This document shows, in pieces, positions 13,876-19,866 of a DNA stretch of 19,866 bases; the stretch's first letter is position 1, and the number at the start of each line of letters is the position of its first letter. The notes under the pieces are model-generated. The model had not been told where the DNA came from and made no database searches. It was given only the letters and a program-made list of their open reading frames with translations. The translations under genes were made by a program, and so were the position numbers. Source of the DNA: CBDBJL01 sp965206365 (GTDB lineage Bacteria > Pseudomonadota > Alphaproteobacteria > JABAAW01 > JAHZMA01); the NCBI GenBank assembly GCA_965206365.1, contig CBDBJL010000011.1, forward strand, positions 1 through 19,866, written 5' to 3'.

Positions 13876-16014
13876 ATGGCACAAAATAATGCCATCGATG
13901 ATGCAACTCCCGCTGATAGCTCTGGGTTTTCTCAGATGATTCGGGGTCTTAATCGAATTGGTGATATTGCGGATATGGCAATGCCTATTGGCATTATGGC
14001 GATCTTGGTATTATTGCTATTACCGCTACCCCCTTGGTTGTTAGATATTGCTTTGGTGATATCAATAACGTTTAGTTTTTTGATTTTGTTGATTGTAATG
14101 CTATTGAAAAGCCCTACGGAATTGAGTGCTTTTCCAACAATTTTGCTAATCGCAACAATGATGCGTTTGGGTATGAATGTGGCGTCGACTCGGTTGATTT
14201 TATCGGAAGGGCATACGGGCACCGCAGCGGCGGGAAAAATGATTCAAGCTTTTGGTAATTTTTTAACCGGAGGCAATTATGTCACTGGAATTATTATCTT
14301 TATTATTTTGGTAATTATTAATTTTATTGTGGTTACCAAAGGTGCGGGTAGAATTGCTGAAGTTGCTGCCCGTTTTACCTTGGATGCCTTGCCGGGCAAA
14401 CAATTGGCAATTGATGCCGATTTATCAGCAGGGTTGATTGAAGAGGATGAAGCGAAGAAACGACGGAAAGAATTAGAAACCGAGAGTGGTTTTTTTGGTT
14501 CTATGGATGGTGCTTCTAAATTTGTTCGCGGCGATGCTGTTGCCGGTATTTTAATTACCGCCATTAATGTTATTGGAGGAATTATTATTGGTGTTGCACA
14601 AAATGGACTTAGTTTTAACCAGGCTGCAGAAACTTATACGGTTCTAACCGTAGGTGATGGGCTGGTAACGCAAGTTCCTGCCTTGGTAATTTCGGTAGCC
14701 GCAGGTTTTTTGGTTACCAAATCAAGTAGTGATCAAACATCATCACAAAATGCTATTGGCATGCAATTGGGTGGCAACCCGCGTGCTTTGTGGTTGCTTG
14801 TAGGAATTTTGCTGTTTTTGGGTTTGGGGGTGCCACAATTGCCAGCCTTTCCATTCTTACTGATTGCTTCTATGGTGGGTTGCGCTGCATATTTCAATGG
14901 CAGAAGGCTTAAAAAGCAAGCTCAGATGGCATTATTGCCTGATCAGGTACCAGAAGCGGAAGAGGCTCCGCCCGAAGAAGAACCTATCAGCCAAACATTG
15001 CAATTAGATTATGTTCGTTTAGAATTAGGTTACGGTTTATTATCCTTAATTAATAATGAGACAGAACAGCAATTGCCAGCTCAAATTAAATTATTGCGGA
15101 AAAATTTGGCTTCAAATTTTGGTTTTGTTATGCCTGCAGTACGAATTCACGATAATTTGCAATTACCAGCTAATTCTTATGCGATTTTAATTAAAGAAAT
15201 TGAGATTGGGCGCGCAGATTTACGTCCCAATATGGTGTTGGCAATGGATCCTAGTGGGGATCCAATTACGCTTGATGGTGAAGATACCAAAGATCCTATT
15301 TTTGGGTTGGATGCAAAATGGATTAATTCCAGCAATCGTGACGAAGCAATTTTTCGTGGGATTACAGTCGTAGATAATAATACGATCATCTCTACCCATC
15401 TTACCGAAATCATCAAGGATAATATGTCGGATTTACTTTCTTATAGCGAAACCAAAAAATTATTAGATACGCTTTCCGAGGCACAAGAAAACTTTGTAAA
15501 AGAGATGATTCCTGGAAAATTCGATGTGGGTTTATTAACAACAATTTTGCGTGCACTTCTTAACGAACGGGTCAGCATTCGTGATTTATCTACGATCATG
15601 GAAGCGATGGCAGACGCTTCCACCGCAACACGTTCAATGATGTTGATGGTAGAGCATGTGCGCCAGCGTTTGGGGCGTCATATTTGTGATCAAAACAAAC
15701 ATACCGATGGTAAGCTGTATTTGATTACGCTTACGCCTTCATGGGAGCAAAATTTTACGAGTTCTTTGCGCGGAGATGGTGAAGAAAAGCAACTGGCAAT
15801 TCCCCCTAGCCAGCTTCATGAATTTATGCAGCTTATTCGAGATCGGTTTAATCAAGTGGCGCAAGATAATGGCGTTAGTGCGGTTTTATGCGTTAGTCCG
15901 TTACTTCGTCCTTATGTTCGCTCGGTGATTGAAAGATTCCGCCCACAAACGATTGTGATGTCACAAGCAGAAATTCACCCCAAAGTAACGATCCAAACAG
16001 TTGCTCAAATTTAA
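13876..16014 (+). CDS. flhA: Flagellar export gate protein FlhA
   Basis: 712 residues, normal for FlhA. The N-terminal half has about eight membrane segments and contains the FHIPEP-family signatures 'MRLGMNVASTRLILSEGHTG' (96-115) and 'KGAGRIAEVAARFTLDALPGKQLAIDADLSAGLI' (155-188); its conserved cytoplasmic loop and Asp residues help couple proton flow to export. The C-terminal cytoplasmic domain (from about 360), which docks substrates and chaperones, contains 'MATIMEAMADAS'-like and 'PYVRSVIERFRPQTIVMSQAEIHP' segments typical of the family. It starts seven bases after the flbD stop, so transcription is shared. Confidence 0.96.
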   Translation: MAQNNAIDDATPADSSGFSQMIRGLNRIGDIADMAMPIGIMAILVLLLLPLPPWLLDIALVISITFSFLILLIVMLLKSPTELSAFPTILLIATMMRLGMNVASTRLILSEGHTGTAAAGKMIQAFGNFLTGGNYVTGIIIFIILVIINFIVVTKGAGRIAEVAARFTLDALPGKQLAIDADLSAGLIEEDEAKKRRKELETESGFFGSMDGASKFVRGDAVAGILITAINVIGGIIIGVAQNGLSFNQAAETYTVLTVGDGLVTQVPALVISVAAGFLVTKSSSDQTSSQNAIGMQLGGNPRALWLLVGILLFLGLGVPQLPAFPFLLIASMVGCAAYFNGRRLKKQAQMALLPDQVPEAEEAPPEEEPISQTLQLDYVRLELGYGLLSLINNETEQQLPAQIKLLRKNLASNFGFVMPAVRIHDNLQLPANSYAILIKEIEIGRADLRPNMVLAMDPSGDPITLDGEDTKDPIFGLDAKWINSSNRDEAIFRGITVVDNNTIISTHLTEIIKDNMSDLLSYSETKKLLDTLSEAQENFVKEMIPGKFDVGLLTTILRALLNERVSIRDLSTIMEAMADASTATRSMMLMVEHVRQRLGRHICDQNKHTDGKLYLITLTPSWEQNFTSSLRGDGEEKQLAIPPSQLHEFMQLIRDRFNQVAQDNGVSAVLCVSPLLRPYVRSVIERFRPQTIVMSQAEIHPKVTIQTVAQI

Positions 16015-16082
16015 AGAAGCGATGGCAATGTCACTGCTAGGAACTCATTTTACGATCATATTGCAAGCGTTGTACCCATAAA

Positions 16083-17885
16083 ATGCGGTTGAAAACATTT
16101 GAAGGCAACAGTTATAAAGAGGCAAAAGAGAAGGTGCGTGAAGCTTTAGGTGAGGATGCCATTATCTCGGCGATGCGCGAGGTAGGGGGGCTACATCAAA
16201 TTGTTTGCGTTGTTGATCCTGATGCTGCTGAATTGCAAATGGGCAAAGGGCGTGTGGTACCTTCATGGCAAATTGAAACGATTCATCATGCGCTGAAATG
16301 GCATCAATTGCCCATTGATGTTAGTGATCGTTTGATTGATGAAGTTTTGGCACGTCGTGGGAAGAATGAAGTTCAAGAAACGTTAGCGATGGGTTTGCGC
16401 AAGATTTTTAAGTTTGAATCTTTAGACAAGTTTATCGCGCAAGGGCGCCCAATTTTAGTATTTGGTCCTCCGGGAATGGGAAAAACTGTTACGGCTGCTA
16501 AGCTCGCTTTAGCGGGAAAAATGATGGATAAATTGCCGGTATTCATTGCGGCTGATATGCTTCGTACGGGCGGAATCGAGCAATTGGAAATTTATGGCAA
16601 ACGGCTAGATGTGCCAATCCGCCTTTGCCAACGTGCGGATAAATTAGTGAGGATTTTAGACACAGTTGCGGATAATGAATTTGCGATTATTGATACGCCA
16701 GGCATTAATCCATTTCGCAATGATGATGTAGAAATTCTGAAAATGCTTTGTGAGCACAAGGAGATTGTGCCGATATTGATTTATTCGACTTTGATTGATA
16801 CCCAAGCCGGGATTGATATTGCCGAAGCATTAAGCAAACGAGTACCGATGCAACATTTAATTGTTACCGGCGAAGATATTGATCGGCGATTAGGTCGGAT
16901 TTTATCGATCGCCGAAACACTCGATTTGCGCCTTTCTTATTATAGTCCGCGTGCGGAAATTGTCAATGGATTGGCAGATTTTTCAGCACCCAAATTATCA
17001 GAATTATTATTATTGGATATTCCGGGGATGCCAGAGCAAAAATCAACTTCTTGCGAAGCAGATCGCAATATTCAAACCAGTAAAATAAAACGCGATCAAG
17101 TTGAAATTAGCCAAAATCAAGATGAAACTGAAACCGACAATGTTTGTCAAAATTTGGTTGTGATCGCATCAGGCAAAGGTGGAGTTGGCAAAACCTTTAC
17201 GGCGGTCTCTTTGGCCGGAAGTTTGGGGGAAAAAGGGCATAAGACTTTGCTGTTTGATGGTGATTTAGGGCTTGCAAATGTTGATATTCAGTTAGGATTG
17301 ATGCCAAAATGTGATTTAGGATCGGTATTAAAAGGGCAAGCAAGCCTACAAGAAGCGATTACAGTATGTGAATATTTTGATGTGATTGCCGGAAAATCGG
17401 GGGCAGCATCCCTAACGCATTTGCCCTTTAATAAAATTAAAAAACTTTATGAAGAATTGGAAACCAAGATCTGCCCGCATTATGATATTGTGATTGCCGA
17501 TATGGGTGCTGGGATTGAACCGCCGATTCGCCATATTGCGGCGCGAGCCAAAATGACAATCATCATTGCCAATGATGAACCAACAGCACTTACCGATGCC
17601 TATGCTTTCATTAAGGTGATGACTCGGCAAAAACCAAACATTAATGTGAAAGTAATTATTAATTCCGCAGAAAACGACCGTCAGGGAGAACGTACCTATA
17701 AAACTTTAAGTCAAACTTGTCGTAATTTTCTACAGATAACGCCCGAATTACTAGGCATTGTCAAACGGGATAAAAAAGTGCATGATGCAATTAGGGCACA
17801 AAAACTAATTATTGATCATGCACCAGCATCAAAAATATGTCGTGATTTTCAAAGAATTGCGACTCAGCTTTGGGACCGCATGTGA
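16083..17885 (+). CDS. flhF-flhG: FlhF-FlhG fusion: SRP-type GTPase joined to MinD-like ATPase
   Basis: A 600-residue open frame combining two proteins usually made separately. Residues 1-311 are FlhF: a short B domain (MRLKTFEGNSYKEAKEKVREALGEDAIIS), N domain, then the G domain with P-loop GPPGMGKT (128-135), 'DMLRTGGIEQLEIYG' (158-172) and DTPG (204-207). The G4 position reads TGED (262-265) where T-K/R-L-D is expected. Residues 312-356 are a polar linker. Residues 357-600 are FlhG: deviant Walker A KGGVGKT (365-371), 'DGDLGLANVDIQLG' (392-405) and 'IADMGAG' (471-477). FlhF places and FlhG counts flagella, and FlhG stimulates FlhF GTPase. No in-frame Met lies between residue 316 and the FlhG P-loop, so separate FlhG synthesis is unlikely. 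The ATG lacks a clear ribosome site; an in-frame stop at 16038 rules out a longer form with a good start. Confidence 0.9.
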   Translation: MRLKTFEGNSYKEAKEKVREALGEDAIISAMREVGGLHQIVCVVDPDAAELQMGKGRVVPSWQIETIHHALKWHQLPIDVSDRLIDEVLARRGKNEVQETLAMGLRKIFKFESLDKFIAQGRPILVFGPPGMGKTVTAAKLALAGKMMDKLPVFIAADMLRTGGIEQLEIYGKRLDVPIRLCQRADKLVRILDTVADNEFAIIDTPGINPFRNDDVEILKMLCEHKEIVPILIYSTLIDTQAGIDIAEALSKRVPMQHLIVTGEDIDRRLGRILSIAETLDLRLSYYSPRAEIVNGLADFSAPKLSELLLLDIPGMPEQKSTSCEADRNIQTSKIKRDQVEISQNQDETETDNVCQNLVVIASGKGGVGKTFTAVSLAGSLGEKGHKTLLFDGDLGLANVDIQLGLMPKCDLGSVLKGQASLQEAITVCEYFDVIAGKSGAASLTHLPFNKIKKLYEELETKICPHYDIVIADMGAGIEPPIRHIAARAKMTIIIANDEPTALTDAYAFIKVMTRQKPNINVKVIINSAENDRQGERTYKTLSQTCRNFLQITPELLGIVKRDKKVHDAIRAQKLIIDHAPASKICRDFQRIATQLWDRM

Positions 17886-17897
17886 TGATGGAAAAAA

Positions 17898-19796
17898 ATG
17901 GTAGAAATAGATCCAATCCGTGGAAGCAATACGCAGCCGGTTAATTTGGCGAAGGCGAGCTCGGCAACCACAGAAGTTAAGGTGAAGGTGGCAGATGGAG
18001 AAAAGCCAACTGGTGAATCCCTAAAAGATCAAGCTGGTAAATTTTTGGAACAAAAAACCAATCAAAAACAAGCGAACCAGAAACAAACTGGTCAAAAACA
18101 AACTGACAAAGCCCCCTTACAAACTCAAGCAAATACACCGCAACAGGTGGGGGATAAAATTTTACAAAATAAAGGGCCTCAGCACGCAATTCAACCAGAC
18201 CAAAAAAAGCCTTTAGGGCAAGCTTCAACCCAATCCCAAAATCAGAATCCTTCACTAACAGGAAAATCTTCTGCGCAAACTCAACCTGTTGTTAAGCCAC
18301 ACAACATCCAACCAGGTAATTTGGTACCGGATAAAAAGAACGTTTGGCCACAAGATAAAATTACCATCGGGAAAGATTTGCTAAGAATTAATGAAAAATC
18401 TGGAAAAAATTCAATCGAATCTGCGCAATCAACAAAGAAAGGAACAATAAATGCAACAAAACTTGCTTCACAGAGCAGTGCAGTGCGAAACAATCCAGCC
18501 CAACCTATTCCCTCAGGACAAAATCAAGGTGGAAATCAGGTAGGTTTCGAAAAACCAATCCCAACAACATCTATGCAAAATTTAGCACAACCAATCGCAA
18601 AGCAACAAATTGGGCAACAGGGTAAACATTTGTTACCAGCTAATACGCAAGAAGCAACAAATACTAAGCAATCACAAATACCATCACAAGGGCAACAACC
18701 AGGCAAGAATTCACTGACACAGCCAACAGGAAAGCATACCGCATCGGCGACGCAATCAACATTGCAAGCATCGTTACCAGGAAAGCATACCGCATCGGCG
18801 ACGCAATCAACATTGCAAGCATCGTTACCAGGAAAACATACCGCATCGGCGACGCAATCAACATTGCAAGCATCGTTACCAGGAAAGCATACCGCATCGA
18901 CGCAATCAAAGCCACAAAGTCAACAACAGGAACAAGTTTCTACAGCAACAAAAAATACTGCGGTGACAACAAAACCAACAATCTCACCATTGCCTCAGGA
19001 GCCATTGTCAGAGAAGATTGTGACTCAAAGTTTGCAAATGAGCCTTCACAAACTTGAAATTGGGATCCAGCAAGTGCGCCCGCATATTGTGTTCAATGAT
19101 TCTGGGCAATTGCAAATCATTCGTGATTTTAATCAAGCACAGCAAATTTTTAGCAAAATTACACATTTGTTAGCCAAAGAACACCCACTTTTGTTACAAG
19201 AATTTCTAACAAACTTGCCAGATCCACGACATCCACATTTTGGACATCAATTAATCAAATATTTGCGACAAGCGGGAAAAAGTCATAACCATGATCTAAT
19301 CGGACAACTATTGGTAAGTAGGTTTGCCAGCGAATTATCGCCTGAACGGCATCGGCAAATCAAAGCACAAGGGGACCAATTAAAAGAGCTTTGTAGCCAA
19401 ATTTTTACGGATAAGGAAGGCGATCATTGGCGTCGATTATTTTTGCCTTTATTAAATGATAAGCAAATTAATCTTTTAAGATTATATATGCCGAAACAGC
19501 AATCATCTAAACAGAAAATGAAAGGAAAAAAAGCCAGGGATCATGGCAGATTCTTATTGTGTTTTGATTTTGAACAAATGGGTGCATTAGAGATGGATAT
19601 TTATATGCAGGATCAGCAATTATATTTGATTGTGCGTAGCTTAAAAATGTTAAACGTTGACAATATGGCACAAATAAGGCAACTTTACTACACGGCGATT
19701 ATGGCAATGGGGGTGAAAGGACGGATTGCGTTTCAATATAGCCCGTTGCTTGCCGATGTTGGCGCATATCGGTGTGATCTCAATTATCTGCTATGA
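17898..19796 (+). CDS. Q-rich FliK-like flagellar protein with internal tandem repeats
   Basis: 632 residues. The first 350 are rich in Gln, Ser, Thr, Lys and Pro and probably disordered, with NQKQA-type five-residue repeats (about 54-70) and a 17-residue tandem repeat (about 277-337). The C-terminal 270 residues are folded, ending with 'GRFLLCFDFEQMGALEMDIYMQDQQLYLIVRS' and 'AIMAMGVKGRIAFQYSPLLADVGAY'. That layout, a long polar region before a compact domain with an 'F-x-x-x-G-x-L-x-x-x-x' strand, resembles hook-length control protein FliK, and the position directly after flhF-flhG fits a flagellar role. I do not see enough FliK signature to assign the symbol. It could be a distinct family that follows flhG in related alphaproteobacteria. 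It starts 12 bases after the fusion gene. Confidence 0.6.
   Translation: MVEIDPIRGSNTQPVNLAKASSATTEVKVKVADGEKPTGESLKDQAGKFLEQKTNQKQANQKQTGQKQTDKAPLQTQANTPQQVGDKILQNKGPQHAIQPDQKKPLGQASTQSQNQNPSLTGKSSAQTQPVVKPHNIQPGNLVPDKKNVWPQDKITIGKDLLRINEKSGKNSIESAQSTKKGTINATKLASQSSAVRNNPAQPIPSGQNQGGNQVGFEKPIPTTSMQNLAQPIAKQQIGQQGKHLLPANTQEATNTKQSQIPSQGQQPGKNSLTQPTGKHTASATQSTLQASLPGKHTASATQSTLQASLPGKHTASATQSTLQASLPGKHTASTQSKPQSQQQEQVSTATKNTAVTTKPTISPLPQEPLSEKIVTQSLQMSLHKLEIGIQQVRPHIVFNDSGQLQIIRDFNQAQQIFSKITHLLAKEHPLLLQEFLTNLPDPRHPHFGHQLIKYLRQAGKSHNHDLIGQLLVSRFASELSPERHRQIKAQGDQLKELCSQIFTDKEGDHWRRLFLPLLNDKQINLLRLYMPKQQSSKQKMKGKKARDHGRFLLCFDFEQMGALEMDIYMQDQQLYLIVRSLKMLNVDNMAQIRQLYYTAIMAMGVKGRIAFQYSPLLADVGAYRCDLNYLL
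18055..18108 (+). repeat. Short Gln-Lys-rich amino-acid repeat in the FliK-like gene
   Basis: Three near-identical 15-base units encode NQKQA, NQKQT and GQKQT in the disordered N-terminal region of the Q-rich protein. They are more diverged than the 51-bp repeat. Confidence 0.5.
18729..18908 (+). repeat. 51-bp in-frame tandem repeat, three full copies plus a partial one
   Basis: Units begin at 18729, 18780, 18831 and 18882. The first three are 51 bases long and identical except for one base (GGAAAGC to GGAAAAC at the start of unit three). The fourth is partial and lacks three bases. Each unit encodes the 17 residues PGKHTASATQSTLQASL. Near-identity at DNA level indicates recent expansion, and the 51-base period keeps the reading frame. 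Confidence 0.9.
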
Positions 19797-19821
19797 TTAA
19801 ATTACGAAAAAAGAGTTTTGG

Positions 19822-19866
19822 ATGAAATATTTACCCCGAAATGCGATTAGCACTCAATCCTTTAAA
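19822..19866 (+). CDS. Start of a further gene, cut by the right edge
   Basis: An ATG 25 bases after the preceding stop opens a frame (MKYLPRNAISTQSFK...) that runs to the end of the window. AAGAG lies about six bases before it. Fifteen residues are too few to identify the product; its position suggests another member of the flagellar cluster. Confidence 0.4.
   Translation, partial: MKYLPRNAISTQSFK

Noticed and set aside
18664..18915. Minus-strand frame with repeated hydrophobic MRYAFLVTMLAMLIASP units, looking like a multi-pass membrane repeat protein
   Set aside because: It is the reverse complement of the 51-bp tandem repeat within the Q-rich gene, so its repetition is inherited and not evidence of coding.

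Overview
The window looks like chromosomal DNA of an AT-rich alphaproteobacterium. The flagellar gene order fliQ-fliR-flhB / fliF-fliG-fliH-fliN-motA-flbD-flhA-flhF-flhG, and the FlbD-type sigma-54 activator lying inside the operon, point to a lineage related to Rhodospirillales. This is inferred from gene content and order, not from a phylogenetic marker.

Layout. Positions 2-385 (+) hold the C-terminal end of a HemW-like radical-SAM protein. It converges with a complete MttB-family methyltransferase at 404-1948 (-). A gene-free stretch at 1949-2499 holds a candidate mttB promoter and three successive hairpins ending in a T-tract. A membrane-anchored TPR protein gene lies at 2500-3458 (-) and is split by a one-base frameshift in a homopolymer. 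Its upstream gap (3477-4450) carries a decayed copy of the same gene's 3' end, a possible sigma-54 promoter for the TPR gene and a sigma-70-like promoter facing the flagellar genes.

From 4451 to the right edge every gene is on the + strand and nearly all are flagellar. fliQ-fliR-flhB (4451-6565) encode export-gate components. After an AT-rich 583-base leader, one long colinear cluster runs to the window end: fliF (MS ring), a 55-residue small ORF not previously named here, fliG and fliN (switch/C-ring), fliH (export ATPase regulator), motA (stator), flbD (sigma-54 activator), flhA (export gate), a single-ORF FlhF-FlhG fusion (placement and number control) and a Q-rich FliK-like protein. The start of another gene is cut by the right edge.

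Most notable points: (1) FlhF and FlhG, normally two interacting proteins, are one 600-residue polypeptide whose FlhF half has a degenerate G4 motif. (2) The small protein encoded between fliF and fliG ends in a near-copy of the FliG-binding tail of FliF. (3) The FliK-like protein carries a recent 51-bp in-frame tandem repeat. (4) FlbD has a receiver-like domain without the usual phosphorylation residues and a GSFTGA variant of the sigma-54 contact loop. I see no CRISPR array, tRNA, rRNA, intact insertion sequence or defence system.
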